Origin: Heliopora coerulea
Lineage: Eukaryota; Cnidaria; Anthozoa; Scleralcyonacea; Helioporidae
Assembly (NCBI GenBank): GCA_030142905.1
Contig: JASJOG010000010.1
Coordinates: 3,565,001 to 3,629,000, forward strand
Direction of reading: 5' to 3'
DNA length: 64,000 nt
Made by a program: the position numbers and the translations under genes. This document shows, piece by piece, positions 40,701-47,154 of this stretch. Under the pieces are notes generated by a model. That model searched no databases, was not told the origin of the DNA, and saw only the letters and a list, made by a program, of their open reading frames with translations. Numbering within the stretch: the first letter of the stretch is position 1; each line of letters begins with the position of its first letter.

Positions 40701-43700
40701 TTGTCAGATCACATGACTGGAAGTCAGTCCGACGAACAACTGCGACACTTCAGCATAACGTCTAGTGGATCATCGACTTCATTAGTGAGTCCCGAATCCG
40801 CTTCCCGCTCTTCGCGTACGAACGTAGGAAAAGAGAGAGCGTATATTATTAAAGGATTAGAATCAGATCCTTCTGACTCCTTAATGTCTTGGGATATGAG
40901 AAACCTCGAGAATGAAGCTGTGATGTGCTGCCATGAGTTATATAGCGCAGTGAGTTCTGCTCAGAAAGACTGTATGCGAGACCATTTGTGGCATCTTCTC
41001 CTGAAAGGAGCGAACATCGAAGACACTAATGCCGAAACTTATGCGTGGAAATCGAAAAGCCTCAGAAAGAAAACAGAACATCGTCGGACGTCGAGTGATT
41101 TTGCTGAAAACTGGGCAGTTCCATCGTCTCTGAAAGATGTCGCTGACAGTAAAAGTTCGGTAAGAAATGACATGTTCCGAGTCTCTAGTCTTGAGTTTCT
41201 CCTACTGCGCATAGGCGCCGTAATCGACGAGGATCTCGTTTTATTAAATTCATTTTTAAATTGAGATATGAATGGTTATTAAGTGACAAGGAACCTAGCA
41301 GTCTAGGTTCCTACTCTAGTGCCCGGTTTTTTATTACAAATCGGCAAGTTTGTATTTGCTGATTAGAAAAGAAACACGAGTAGATATGGCCAGGAAGACA
41401 TTTTGAGTGAAACATGTAGCTGAACGTTGCTCCTTTTAAACCTTACTGCATTAAAACAGTGCGACTGAGCACATAAACATTTCACCTGTTGATGTGACAA
41501 AAGTAACGTTTCAAAATGAAAGCTAATTAGCGCTCAGCATAATTTTATTTTGTAAACTTTAATATAAATAACTTTAACATTACTAACTTTGATGTAAAAT
41601 GCAAATGGCCAGCAATATATGCGGACTATCACTACACCGTTTTCCATTGAATAAAACAAAGAAGGCCAGAATTTGGAATCCTATTTATATATTTGATGAC
41701 TAACACTTCGTCGGTACGCCCAACACATATCATCATTGCAACATATATTTGCAATGGGCAGTAGGCTGTGTGTAGACCCAATTTTTTTTTTTTTTCAGAA
41801 AAACTTGCGTCAATTTCATTTTCTAGCAAACTGGATCTTCACAATTTTTCTTTAAATAAAATCTGAATCCATTATATCTAAATTGGATAGAATGGCAACT
41901 AGGAGCCATTGTGAAATTTCCTTGCTGCCGTAGCGAACGATGCATAAGTAACATGTTTGAGGAAGTTGATCGTCCAGGTTAGTGTAGTCTTGAGAAAGAC
42001 TGTTGGTTGAAGTGACTGACGTTTCGACAGCCTTAGCGGCGGTCATCTTCAGAGTCAAAAGGAGAGTAAATGTCAGGTTCGCCTGTATTTGTATCTGGCT
42101 CGTCCGTGATAAGTGGGCGGTCGTATTAGTCATGGAGGTGTGATATTTGGCGAGAAGCAATGGGTGTGGTTGTGTAGGCGTTAATTATCAGTTTGTCGAA
42201 GTGTAAGTCTATTGGCTGCTCGCACGTTTGACTTTGTGAATTAGTCGTTTGTAAGGTCCCGGTAATTGTTGTGATCGGTTTAATGGATTTTGTTCTAAGT
42301 TCGTATACCAGCTTTCTAGTGTGAGTCGCTGTTTGTAGTTGGTGCTGTACGTAATGCATTTTGCCGAATCCCAGTCAATGTTGTGTTTGGTTTGTCGGTG
42401 GTGTTCGGCAATGTGGTTGGTTTTGTCTCCGTTTTTTGTCGCTCGTTTGTGTTCTGTTAGTCGTATATTTAAGTTTCTGCTAGTCTCACCTATATAAGTG
42501 GCTTGGCAGTCGGAGCAATTAATTTTGTAAATTGCACCTTGTCTTTCGTGCGGTTGTTCTCTGTCCTTAACGTTAGTCAGTACATGTCGTAAAGTTGTGA
42601 TGGGTTTGTGCGCTACTCGTATGTTGTATGGTCGTAAGATACGCGAGATAATCTCAGACGTACCTTTTATGTAGGGTATCGTTGCTGTAGTTGTTGTCGG
42701 ACTGTTGTTTTTGTCGCGTTCATTGTCTTTGTAAGTGTTAAGTTTGATGAAGTCAGAGTTATAGTTGTTTTTGTGGAAAACGCATTGTAGGTAGTCATTT
42801 TCTTGGCGTAGAGCGTCGGGTGAGTTACAAATGAGTTGTGCGCGTCTCGTCAATGTTTTGATGGTGGTAGCTTTGTGTGAGGTTGGATTGTACGACGATT
42901 GGTCAAGTAGTCTGTCAGTATGCGTTGGTTTCCTGTAGACAGTGGTCTGTAGTTTGTTATTGTCACGACTTACCAAACAGTCAAGGAACGGAATAGCTCC
43001 GTCTTCTTCAATCTCTTTGGTAAATTGTATGTGACTGTTCTGTTCGTTAATGTGTTTGTGAAACTCGTCAATCTCGTCTTCGGGTAGTGCAGTAATCGTG
43101 TCGTCAACGTAACGAAACCAAAAAGGTAACGTGTGTTTGTAAGTTGCAAGAGCTCGTTCCTCTATGGATTGCATTACAATTTCAGCAACCACAACAGAAA
43201 CGGGTGAGCCCATTGCCGTGCCATGTAACTGTTTGTAGTGTTTGCCGTTGTATTGAAAGTAAGTTGATGTGAGACAAAGTTCCAGTAGTTCCACGATGTC
43301 CCCTGTAGGTAAAGGAAGTGCGTCAGTAAATTCGTTGATGGCAGTTTTGGTGCATTCTAGCGCCAGTTGAAGCGGAATACTGGTAAACAGTGATTTCACG
43401 TCAAAAGACACTAGCTTGTGGTTGTGTGGTATTTGTACTGTTTTTCTCAAGACTACACTAACCTGGACGATCAACTTCCTCAAACATGTCACGATTCTCC
43501 CAGGTTCAAACCATTTACTTTATTACGATGCATAAGTAGTCGATGCCCAGAATGTATTTCCGTGTGTGACATTCTTTCATTCTTCTGCAAAACAAATACT
43601 ATGCATGTTTTTATGGAGTCCAAATTTGCTTTTTTTCGCTATTTAAGAAACTGCGCTGAAGCAGATTTGAACGACAGCCTAGAGCGAAACCTAGAGGAGG

Positions 43701-46633
43701 AAGAGGGTCACCTGGTTGATTACCTCCCTTTATAAAGAAATGTGCCAAAACGAAAGTCTTGATCTTGAACACTCTTTCGAAGCTTTTGTCGGCATTGCTT
43801 AAATCTTTCAATGCGAGAGCCCTTTCCTTGACGAGTAAAATCGTCTGGCGTTGGCCAGAGTAAAATAATGGATGTTTTATGTGGGCAGGAAAGAGTTAAA
43901 CTGTCGCTAAGTAGGTGCCTAAGCTATAAACCAGACTCAACAGTTTTTGTTCTGCTTCAAGGGATGATAACAGTTCTGAAGAATGGCGTTGAAGATCCTT
44001 ATTTAGGCTTCTGTAGTTTTGTACCAGACAAATAAGCTATATTGTGATGCCACAACAGTGAAACAGCATTATGACATCTAAAATCGGTTATTTTTTCAAT
44101 ATTTTCTGATAAATGGCATAAAATGTCGTACTTGGATATTGACCAACAAATTAAAGAACACTACATAAGTTGATGTCGTTTTCAGACCTCCAAGTTCTGG
44201 AGTACATTTCTTTGAACGATCCCAACGAAGGCAAATTTTCGATTTCGAATCTGGTTTTTGCGCGTTGGTGATGGGCTAGAGAACGTTTTCGACTGGCCGC
44301 CCGTTTCTAAATGCATGGCATATAAAAGAAAACCAATTATTTAGTTTTAGAATTTAATAGGTCCGGAAACCAGCTGGTTACATTAGTCACCATAAACTTC
44401 AATTGGAATATTTAGTTTGGTGGTCTGCATCAATGCGCAACGTTGCAAGTGATTTCTTTGGATAATTCTGATGAAGTACCTGCTTTAAAACTTGTTGCTA
44501 TGCTATTTCATAGATTTTACATAATCACATACCTAATAACGTAGTGCAAAAAGCTGAATTACTCAAAAAACGAAAGCAGATATCGAAAAAGGTTGCATGA
44601 CATGCATGTATAACAAATGGCTGGATGGGGCAATGCTGTATTTGCTTCGCCCTTGGATCTTCGCCCAAAAAGTCTATGGATTAAATTGTCATTATAACAA
44701 GTTGTTCGTAAACGGGCAGTACATGAAGAAAAAAATGACATGTAACAAAACCGTTGCCCGCAAAAATAGATGTGTGCGGACAATGCACTTTTAGAAATCT
44801 TAGATTTCAAACATTTTCCGAGGCCTGTAATTTAGCCTTTCTGAAAATAAAACAAAATTCCATGGCAAATTTGCCAATCCAGTTTGTTCATTGTAACACG
44901 AGAAGACAATGGAGTGAATTTTGCTTTTCAGATATCATGCGAAGATTTTGAAAATCTCGTGGACATAGTCAAGCCTGTTTCCCTTCCTGTAGTTGACGAA
45001 ACGTTGAAACCTTTTCTCTCAATGGATACAGCGTGGTATATCAGCTTGTGGTCGTAAGTAAACGAAGTGATTTTATTTCGAATTTTAGTAAACCATCTGC
45101 TTCCTTGGATTTCTGCTCTACATTTCTTGTAATATTAATGTTTTCTCTTTTTTATGTTAGTTCTTTGCTGTCTAAATTCGGAGACAGATCTCGAGAGTTC
45201 TCGAAATGTGACGACAAAATACATTACTTGATCCTTCTAAATCCCAAAAATCTTGACATGTTCATCTATATATACGTGGACGAAGAAAAACGATTAGCAG
45301 TAAGTTTCTAAAACTAAATCATCACATCGGTTACCCATATTTTTTCTTGGGGTGCTGTTTTGAATTTATGCAATCCAACTGGAAAAATAGAAAACAGTGA
45401 ATACCGTTAACAATTGTATTCAACGTTTTGACCAACTAGTAGCAGGATTCTTGGCTGCAACTACTAGTTAATCGAAACGTTGAATAAAAATGTTTTCAAT
45501 ATTTGGAGTATCTGTTGTGTTGTATTTTATTGAAATACTTCGCCGTTACAGTAGTCGCTTGTGCGAAGCCTGCTGACTTAAGTTTTGTATTCCTTGAACA
45601 ACTAAACCTAAATTATATTCGGCGAATCGCAAGTTTCCTGCCGGTTCCGTGGATAAAAATTCAAGTTTTGGATGTTCAAAAGTTGGATAGCATTCTCCGG
45701 ACTTCCCATAGCAGCACTGAGGGTCCCAAGTTTTTCCTGCTAAGGTACCGCTTCACATGTCCATATTCCAGCTGCATAAAATCCCAAACCATGACGCTTA
45801 TCACATGCTAATGAGTGAATATCTTAATCTTTAACCACCAACGTTTCTTTGACCTTAAACTTAAAACAAAGCGGTTTCATTGTGGGTGTGTCATGCGATA
45901 AGGAAGTAAATCGATGTTCAATTGCAATGTTAAATCCTTTATCACACTCGTGACCATTAATTAACCCTTATTTATTTAGTGGTAATGAACAGCAACAGGT
46001 GTAATTACAAACGTTAACCAAAAGGATTACAGGATATATTTAAGTTTATTGTGATGGTAATCTCAAAAAATCTCTAAGCTCCAGGCGAGACTCAAACCCT
46101 CGTATTTTAAATGCGAGCATGGGGCTCTAACCATTGAGTCTCTGAGACTCAGATGGCAAAGGACGTTTCTTAAGGACTTGCAGTCCGTCAGCTTATTATC
46201 GACTACCTTGTCCCTGGTTTAAGTACCTTAAGTTATCCTCCTCTGTCGAGTTTCAGGGGCTCAATGGTTTGAGCATCTGGCTAGCATTGTGAGCGTTAAG
46301 GATTCTTGAACGGTCTGAAGTTCAGAGTTTTTCCAAGTCTCAAAACCTAATACAACTTGAACCACGAGAAACAAAAAAGCTTTAATGGTATCTATATAGC
46401 TGCAGTTTTAAACATGAAACAGGAACAAGTTTATTGTGTCCTTACGTACCAGTGTCAAACTTTCGTTTTATGACAATTTTATTCGACTTTAGGAAGTAAA
46501 GATTGCAAATCGAACAAGTTCAGACGACAATAAGAAAACTGCCCGGACTGTACCAAAATCATGTGATGATTTTATAGAAGAAGTCGTTAATGCTTTATGT
46601 TACCAGATGTGGACAGGCCTGCTTTCGAGCTAA
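2139..46633 (+). CDS. SZT2: SZT2, KICSTOR complex scaffold subunit (34 exons, 5' part outside window)
   Basis: Thirty-four GT-AG exons join in a continuous frame (8088 nt, 2695 residues plus stop). Conserved blocks I recognise from vertebrate SZT2 occur in the right order: [108 protein letters not shown], and a C-terminus [19 protein letters not shown]2 is a very large (about 3400 aa in vertebrates) protein of the lysosomal KICSTOR complex that recruits GATOR1 and so restrains mTORC1. The first visible exon aligns, from memory, at roughly residue 900, so the N-terminal quarter lies upstream. No signal peptide or membrane span is seen; several exons are Ser-rich or acidic linkers. Exon borders are my reading of splice signals and phase; the least certain are the start of exon 2, exons 17 and 22, and the end of exon 19. 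The gene hosts many mobile elements, all intronic. Confidence 0.85.
2386..3369. other. SZT2 intron without recognised content
   Basis: No repeat, RNA or further exon recognised. The same holds for 4428-5162, 5560-6759, 16189-16799, 16959-18095, 31090-31958 and 38342-40554, apart from simple AT-rich sequence and one T-run at 6035-6060. Confidence 0.5.
3370..4427 (+). CDS. SZT2: SZT2 exon 2 of window
   Basis: Largest exon. It contains [39 protein letters not shown] and [15 protein letters not shown], all in SZT2 order. The start after tttcattag (3369) is chosen because only this acceptor keeps the phase with exon 1; the AG at 3379 would break the frame. Donor is cag|gtaaga, ending in phase 0. 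Confidence 0.85.
5163..5559 (+). CDS. SZT2: SZT2 exon 3 of window
   Basis: Begins after gaacaatag with an acidic, Asp/Glu-rich linker of about 90 residues. It then encodes [11 protein letters not shown] followed by LPVCLG, the conserved SZT2 pattern in which a Cys-Leu-Gly ends the block. Donor is tag|gtgagt; ends in phase 1. Confidence 0.88.
6760..7036 (+). CDS. SZT2: SZT2 exon 4 of window
   Basis: Acceptor tatctttag, donor caa|gtaaga. Encodes [17 protein letters not shown], then a Ser-rich stretch resembling the linker after the same block in vertebrate SZT2. Phase 1 in, phase 2 out. Confidence 0.85.
8239..8670. repeat. Foldback element (arms of about 200 bp)
   Basis: The left arm starts ttacaccatttgctgttcat and the right arm ends with its near-complement, aatgaacagcaaaaggtgtaa. 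The arms pair over about 200 bp around a short centre near 8450. Lies in the intron between SZT2 exons 4 and 5. Confidence 0.85.
9264..9896 (+). CDS. SZT2: SZT2 exon 5 of window
   Basis: Acceptor cttgtttag; the phase joins exon 4 through one base. Encodes [15 protein letters not shown] near the start, a Ser/Glu-rich middle, and [19 protein letters not shown] at the end, all recognisable SZT2 blocks. Donor is aag|gtatgg, phase 2. Confidence 0.87.
10358..10440. repeat. Imperfect (GTT)n microsatellite
   Basis: gttgttgtt, gatgttgttg and related triplets; an (ATT)n run follows at 10641-10669. Confidence 0.85.
10455..10526. repeat. Copy of the GAGTAAAATCGTC family
   Basis: aactctttcccggcag, then gacgagtaaaatcatcaggc, then aaagtaaaataatg. 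A related degenerate copy lies at about 12571-12650. Confidence 0.65.
11424..11505 (+). CDS. SZT2: SZT2 exon 6 of window
   Basis: 82 nt after gattttctttcag. Encodes [20 protein letters not shown] and ends LCHLVNQ before cag|gtactt. In phase with both neighbours. Confidence 0.82.
11616..11748 (+). CDS. SZT2: SZT2 exon 7 of window
   Basis: Acceptor tttttttacag; encodes [19 protein letters not shown] then KSDEDIWNE, a strongly conserved SZT2 motif. Donor atg|gtatgt, phase 1. Only 110 nt of intron separates it from exon 6. Confidence 0.88.
11877..12567. repeat. Inverted-repeat element in SZT2 intron
   Basis: gtcagtgagcttgatttcca at the left is mirrored by ggaaatcgagttcactgac at the right; further matches include ccatatctggaatgc and the tacgtcagttt motif. 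Arms of about 150 bp surround a 380-bp loop. Short frames inside are not conserved proteins. Confidence 0.75.
12807..13038 (+). CDS. SZT2: SZT2 exon 8 of window
   Basis: Acceptor ttattttcag. Encodes [23 protein letters not shown] and [16 protein letters not shown], then [14 protein letters not shown], colinear with vertebrate SZT2. Donor cag|gtaacg, phase 2. Confidence 0.9.
14008..14181. repeat. Short inverted repeat (hairpin-forming)
   Basis: Arms share taagagcaaaacaaag and ttccggaattttat in opposite orientation around a 20-nt centre. MITE-like; in the intron before SZT2 exon 9. Confidence 0.75.
14248..14410 (+). CDS. SZT2: SZT2 exon 9 of window
   Basis: Acceptor ccttgtgtag, donor ttg|gtaaga. 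Encodes a polar Ser/Asp-rich linker ([10 protein letters not shown] to ELEDDL). Supported mainly by splice phase and by its position between two conserved exons. Confidence 0.75.
15209..15466 (+). CDS. SZT2: SZT2 exon 10 of window
   Basis: Acceptor cttcgtag, donor aag|gtgaga, phase 0 at both ends. Encodes [15 protein letters not shown] and [15 protein letters not shown], a conserved SZT2 block. Confidence 0.9.
15541..15925. repeat. Pyrimidine-rich intron with (ACTT)n, (ACGC)n and (AC)n
   Basis: CT-rich from 15541; microsatellite at 15800-15842. Fills most of the intron before SZT2 exon 11. Confidence 0.85.
15936..16188 (+). CDS. SZT2: SZT2 exon 11 of window
   Basis: Follows a long pyrimidine-rich intron end (tttttctcattttag). 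Encodes [35 protein letters not shown] and [15 protein letters not shown]. The FIQP start and the HTPRY block match vertebrate SZT2. Donor gag|gtcagt, phase 1. Confidence 0.9.
16800..16958 (+). CDS. SZT2: SZT2 exon 12 of window
   Basis: Acceptor atattttcag, donor cag|gtatta. Encodes [20 protein letters not shown], continuing the conserved block from exon 11. Phase 1 in and out. Confidence 0.87.
18096..19080 (+). CDS. SZT2: SZT2 exon 13 of window
   Basis: 985 nt after ttccttgtag. The first 40 residues are conserved ([32 protein letters not shown]). The remaining 280 or so are a Ser/Lys/Arg-rich, probably disordered linker that is the least conserved part of the family. Donor cag|gtaaga, phase 2. 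Confidence 0.9.
19466..19535. repeat. (TATATG)n microsatellite
   Basis: Runs of tatatgtatatg and tacatgtacatg; a related (TATG)n patch lies at 23781-23868. Confidence 0.88.
19606..19709. repeat. Short MITE-like repeat, GAGTAAAATCGTC family
   Basis: Ends ttttaaccctttccggtccg and the near-complement cggaccgaaaggagttaaaa; centre gagtaaaatcgtccgacgtt, agccagag. About 100 bp. Confidence 0.75.
20894..21273. repeat. MITE-like element with terminal inverted repeats
   Basis: agggaccttacgatc at the left and gatcgtaaggtccct at the right, with further inverted matches for about 40 bp. Flanked by aat on both sides, so a 3-bp target duplication is possible (PIF/Harbinger-like length). Confidence 0.7.
21358..21540 (+). 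CDS. SZT2: SZT2 exon 14 of window
   Basis: Acceptor tttttatag at 21357 is chosen because it alone keeps the phase from exon 13; an upstream AG at 21320 gives an open frame but the wrong phase. Encodes [20 protein letters not shown] and [10 protein letters not shown]. Donor aag|gtataa, phase 2. Confidence 0.82.
21556..22123. repeat. Element with 15-bp perfect terminal inverted repeats
   Basis: agtggcgtaggaagc at the left and its exact complement at 22109-22123. The agtggcgta end resembles hAT-type MITEs, and the same end is seen at 47239. No clear 8-bp target duplication. Lies directly after SZT2 exon 14. Confidence 0.65.
22225..22306 (+). CDS. SZT2: SZT2 exon 15 of window
   Basis: 82 nt between atcttcag and cac|gtaagt. 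Encodes [12 protein letters not shown] and [12 protein letters not shown]. In phase with both neighbours. Confidence 0.78.
22472..22604 (+). CDS. SZT2: SZT2 exon 16 of window
   Basis: Acceptor gcattgacag, donor aag|gtttgt. Encodes a polar stretch, then [19 protein letters not shown]. Phase 0 in, phase 1 out. Confidence 0.78.
22845..23305. repeat. hAT-like remnant
   Basis: Right end ggttgagaaccactg and several ggggtcacaag / ggggtc-gacccc motifs are typical of hAT-derived non-autonomous elements. The left terminus is degraded. Confidence 0.45.
24728..24772 (+). CDS. SZT2: SZT2 exon 17 of window (45-nt exon)
   Basis: Acceptor cattttgacag, donor aag|gtttgt. Encodes [15 protein letters not shown]. 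It preserves phase 1, so skipping it would not shift the frame. Could be alternatively spliced or spurious. Confidence 0.5.
25640..25960. repeat. Degenerate 5-bp tandem array (ATGGT-like)
   Basis: Rich in tatggt / gtggt / gtacg words that recur at multiples of 5 bp (for instance atggcgctatggtatgg). In the intron between SZT2 exons 17 and 18. Confidence 0.6.
26055..26209 (+). CDS. SZT2: SZT2 exon 18 of window
   Basis: Acceptor ctctttattag, donor gag|gtagag. Encodes [19 protein letters not shown] and ends [14 protein letters not shown]. The hydrophobic end leads into the conserved block of exon 19. Confidence 0.8.
26698..26871 (+). CDS. SZT2: SZT2 exon 19 of window
   Basis: Encodes [32 protein letters not shown] and HQKMGLFHH, among the most recognisable SZT2 segments. 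Acceptor gtcttttag. The donor is uncertain: aag|gttgtc (used here) or aac|gtgggg at 26859; both keep phase 0. Confidence 0.85.
26880..27190. repeat. Polypyrimidine tract
   Basis: About 300 bp of T and C on the + strand, in the intron after SZT2 exon 19; may obscure the donor of that exon. Confidence 0.9.
27314..27394 (+). CDS. SZT2: SZT2 exon 20 of window
   Basis: Acceptor gcttttacag, donor gat|gtaagt. Encodes [20 protein letters not shown]. Phase 0 at both ends. Confidence 0.82.
27501..27650 (+). CDS. SZT2: SZT2 exon 21 of window
   Basis: Acceptor aatattatag, donor cag|gtacag. Encodes [17 protein letters not shown] and [13 protein letters not shown], the DPV-HG-QF pattern of SZT2. Phase 0 at both ends. 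Confidence 0.84.
28054..28078 (+). CDS. SZT2: SZT2 exon 22 of window (25-nt microexon)
   Basis: Acceptor tttttttgtag, donor gaa|gtaagt. Encodes EIRAIQIR plus one base. It is needed to move from phase 0 (exon 21) to phase 1 (exon 23), which is the main argument for it. Confidence 0.65.
29108..29375. repeat. Related copy of the 8.2-kb foldback family
   Basis: Shares acaccttttgctgttcatta, cattagcgtagatacg and gcgccaacagacg with the 8239-8670 element, but as one arm plus an insertion, not a full foldback. A further fragment (ggtaatgaacagcaacaggt) lies at 45980. Confidence 0.7.
29702..29775 (+). CDS. SZT2: SZT2 exon 23 of window
   Basis: Acceptor aattattctag, donor ggg|gtaatc. Encodes [15 protein letters not shown] and [10 protein letters not shown]. 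Phase 1 in, phase 0 out. Confidence 0.78.
30224..30355 (+). CDS. SZT2: SZT2 exon 24 of window
   Basis: Acceptor gttgatag, donor ggg|gtatct. Encodes [17 protein letters not shown], the SRLVH-C-TP block of SZT2. Phase 0 at both ends; a 450-bp polypurine tract starts just after it. Confidence 0.85.
30405..30860. repeat. Polypurine tract (GGAA/AAAG-rich)
   Basis: About 450 bp almost purely A and G on the + strand, between SZT2 exons 24 and 25. Long Ser/Phe/Leu-only frames on the - strand are low-complexity artefacts. Confidence 0.92.
30908..31089 (+). CDS. SZT2: SZT2 exon 25 of window
   Basis: Acceptor ctgttttaag, donor agg|gtgagt. Encodes [20 protein letters not shown] and [10 protein letters not shown], matching the conserved Y-LR-F-YLQ-GF region. 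Phase 2 out. Confidence 0.85.
31959..32013 (+). CDS. SZT2: SZT2 exon 26 of window
   Basis: 55 nt between ctaattcacag and aag|gtaaca. Encodes the basic linker [19 protein letters not shown]. In phase with exons 25 and 27. Confidence 0.72.
32763..32925. repeat. Polypyrimidine tract (CTTT-rich)
   Basis: Imperfect cttt/tttct repeats just upstream of SZT2 exon 27. Confidence 0.88.
32950..33084 (+). CDS. SZT2: SZT2 exon 27 of window
   Basis: Acceptor gatctaaatag, donor gag|gtagtt. Encodes [10 protein letters not shown] and [13 protein letters not shown]; the GGIML-E segment is typical of SZT2. Phase 0. Confidence 0.84.
33233..33304 (+). CDS. SZT2: SZT2 exon 28 of window
   Basis: Acceptor cttttctccag, donor cag|gtaaca. 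Encodes [20 protein letters not shown]. Phase 0 at both ends. Confidence 0.82.
33460..33860. repeat. Degenerate 5-bp tandem array (GCAGT-like)
   Basis: gtgcagt / gatgca / caatg words recur about every 5 bp over 400 bp (for instance cagtgcaaggcaatgcagtt). In the intron between SZT2 exons 28 and 29. Antisense open frames here are artefacts of the repeat. Confidence 0.65.
33940..34153 (+). CDS. SZT2: SZT2 exon 29 of window
   Basis: Acceptor attttttttag, donor gag|gtaaga. Encodes [20 protein letters not shown] (SFSYDFHLR is a family signature), then [15 protein letters not shown]. Phase 1 out. The following intron contains the Tc1/mariner insertion. Confidence 0.9.
34485..34696. repeat. Two adjacent copies of the GAGTAAAATCGTC family
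   Basis: tctggcgttagccagagtaaaa at about 34525 and tctggctttagccagag at about 34640, each followed by gtcag-ggaaagg-ttaa. A tandem pair. Confidence 0.7.
34745..34830 (+). repeat. tRNA-like SINE fragment
   Basis: gctcagtggtttgagagtct resembles a pol III A box region and ggttgcggattcc a B box. Not a complete tRNA fold. Confidence 0.4.
36121..36320. repeat. Tc1 left terminal inverted repeat (IR/DR)
   Basis: Outer direct repeat near 36126-36147, inner near 36298-36320; pairs with the complement of 37549-37749 with scattered mismatches. Confidence 0.88.
36494..37531 (+). pseudogene. Broken Tc1-like transposase
   Basis: Starts [20 protein letters not shown] with an N-terminal helix-turn-helix. 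A GRPLK-type hook (near 36690), the first catalytic Asp in [12 protein letters not shown], the second in [10 protein letters not shown] and the Glu in [14 protein letters not shown] are all visible, so the family is the DD34E Tc1 group. Defects: an in-frame tandem duplication giving [12 protein letters not shown] near 36580-36612, a frameshift near 36665, a frameshift near 37085, and in-frame TAG codons near 37226, 37379 and 37410. Not functional. Confidence 0.92.
37549..37749. repeat. Tc1 right terminal inverted repeat (IR/DR)
   Basis: Mirror of the left repeat; inner motif near 37549-37573, outer end at 37749, followed by a (TA)n run. Confidence 0.88.
37750..37795. repeat. (TA)n microsatellite at the Tc1 target
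   Basis: tatatata run directly beside the right Tc1 terminus; fits the TA target preference. Confidence 0.88.
38030..38341 (+). CDS. SZT2: SZT2 exon 30 of window
   Basis: Acceptor tatattccag, donor cag|gtgaat. Encodes [20 protein letters not shown], then [16 protein letters not shown]. Phase 1 in and out. Confidence 0.87.
40555..41159 (+). CDS. SZT2: SZT2 exon 31 of window
   Basis: Acceptor tttttgtatag, donor tcg|gtaaga. A Ser/Thr-rich linker is followed by the helical block [20 protein letters not shown] and LWHLLL, then another polar stretch. Phase 0 out. Confidence 0.85.
41937..41950. repeat. Target-site duplication, left copy (14 bp)
   Basis: acgatgcataagta, repeated at 43525-43538 on the other side of the truncated Penelope-like element. 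The first five bases may also be element sequence. Confidence 0.8.
42013..42057 (-). ncRNA. Hammerhead ribozyme motif of the truncated copy
   Basis: Same parts and pairing as the motif at 53259-53303, read on the - strand: tgact, CTGAAGA, stem II with GCTAA loop, GAAA, cgtc, agtca. It lies antisense in an SZT2 intron, so SZT2 transcription would make its complement, not the ribozyme. Confidence 0.72.
42209..43442 (-). pseudogene. Truncated Penelope-like RT/GIY-YIG frame
   Basis: Encodes the C-terminal half from [17 protein letters not shown] (RT motif A) through FRYVDD to the complete GIY-YIG domain, without internal stops. It lacks the N-terminal 430 or so residues, including the fingers region, so it cannot be an active polymerase. 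Compared with the 50.5-kb copy I count three amino-acid differences: Ser/Asn after LFT, Asp/Asn in NSP-ALRQ, and Leu/Phe in KQR-TLES. An open frame extends to 43492 only because it runs into the inverted terminal fragment. Confidence 0.88.
43525..43538. repeat. Target-site duplication, right copy (14 bp)
   Basis: acgatgcataagta, pairing with 41937-41950. Confidence 0.8.
43819..43900. repeat. Copy of the GAGTAAAATCGTC family
   Basis: ccctttcc, then gacgagtaaaatcgtctggc, gttggccagag and aggaaagagttaa. Similar to 19606-19709. Confidence 0.72.
44932..45053 (+). CDS. SZT2: SZT2 exon 32 of window
   Basis: Acceptor ttgcttttcag, donor gtc|gtaagt. Encodes [20 protein letters not shown] and [17 protein letters not shown]. 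Phase 2 out. The preceding intron holds the truncated Penelope-like element. Confidence 0.85.
45161..45299 (+). CDS. SZT2: SZT2 exon 33 of window
   Basis: Acceptor tttttatgttag, donor gca|gtaagt. Encodes [20 protein letters not shown], the hydrophobic strand region near the C-terminus. Phase 0 out. Confidence 0.83.
45418..45485. repeat. Perfect-ended hairpin
   Basis: attcaacgtttt / aatcgaaacgttgaat with accaactagtag mirrored by ctactagtt. A 68-nt stem-loop in the last SZT2 intron; resembles a terminal hairpin of a retroelement but carries no complete hammerhead core. Confidence 0.6.
46060..46150 (-). repeat. tRNA-like SINE fragment
   Basis: On the - strand gactcaatggttagagc (A-box-like) and gggtttgagtctc (B-box-like) are spaced as in a tRNA. 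Likely tRNA-derived repeat, not a functional tRNA. Confidence 0.4.
46245..46345 (+). repeat. tRNA-like SINE fragment
   Basis: ggggctcaatggtttgagca followed by ggattcttgaacggtctg; the same family as the repeat at 34745. Confidence 0.4.
46493..46633 (+). CDS. SZT2: SZT2 terminal exon with stop codon
   Basis: Acceptor ttcgactttag. A polar stretch is followed by [21 protein letters not shown] and TAA at 46631-46633. The VVNAL-C-W-GLL ending is the known SZT2 C-terminus pattern, so this is the true 3' end of the coding region. Confidence 0.88.
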   Translation, partial: EVKIANRTSSDDNKKTARTVPKSCDDFIEEVVNALCYQMWTGLLSS

Positions 46634-47154
46634 CTGTGCATCATGACGAAGACATCCGTGAAATTCTCTACACAGATGACTGAAGTAGAAGCACATCGTC
46701 TGATGGTAGTACAGTGGCAATACCGGTCCTTCGGTCTTGTCTAGGAAGTTGTTAACCACAAGATGGTATTATCTCATGAGTAAAACTCTTGACTAGCTAC
46801 CGTTATATGATATGCTTACGTGTTATTGCGGTACAATTGCCGTTTCGAAATCAGTGCCATAATCCATGTCGTTCAAAGTCGTTCTTTACTGCAACCTTAT
46901 GTTGCTGTTTTACAAAAACTTAGAGCGGCTGTTTGTATCCAGGAACATTGCTCGAAACAGTTTCGCCGCTTAATAATCTTTGTGGTGTTAATTACCCTTA
47001 ACTCTAATTCGCAAAACGTTTGAGCATTGCCGGACAGCCAGAGTTCATTCTTCCCAGCAGTAACTAAAATAGGCCTCAAGTGACACATACCACGATTAAC
47101 GTCAAAGCAACAGTTGCCCTCATGTCACTAGACCTTTCATGCTAATTGCTCGAT

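Larger units (their letters stand above)
41951..43524 (-). mobile_element. Penelope-like retroelement, 5'-truncated copy in an SZT2 intron
   Basis: Inserted antisense to SZT2 between exons 31 and 32. It is flanked by the 14-bp direct repeat acgatgcataagta (41937-41950 and 43525-43538). On its own strand it begins with an inverted fragment of the terminal repeat (43524 to about 43443), joins abruptly to the middle of the RT frame at cagtacaaatacc (about 43442), and runs to the 3' end with a hammerhead motif. Protein sequence is almost identical to the 50.5-kb copy. Confidence 0.92.

Noticed and set aside
43443..43735. + strand frame of about 100 codons starting in the Penelope-like inverted tail
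   Set aside because: It runs antisense through repeat sequence and then flanking intron; not conserved.
44190..44272. Exon-like stretch after gttttcag ([14 protein letters not shown])
   Set aside because: In the phase required by exon 31 it hits a stop (ctt tga); exons 31 and 32 join in frame without it.
46060..46150. Possible tRNA gene on the - strand
   Set aside because: A and B box-like words are present but I could not fold a proper acceptor and anticodon arm; kept only as a SINE-like fragment.
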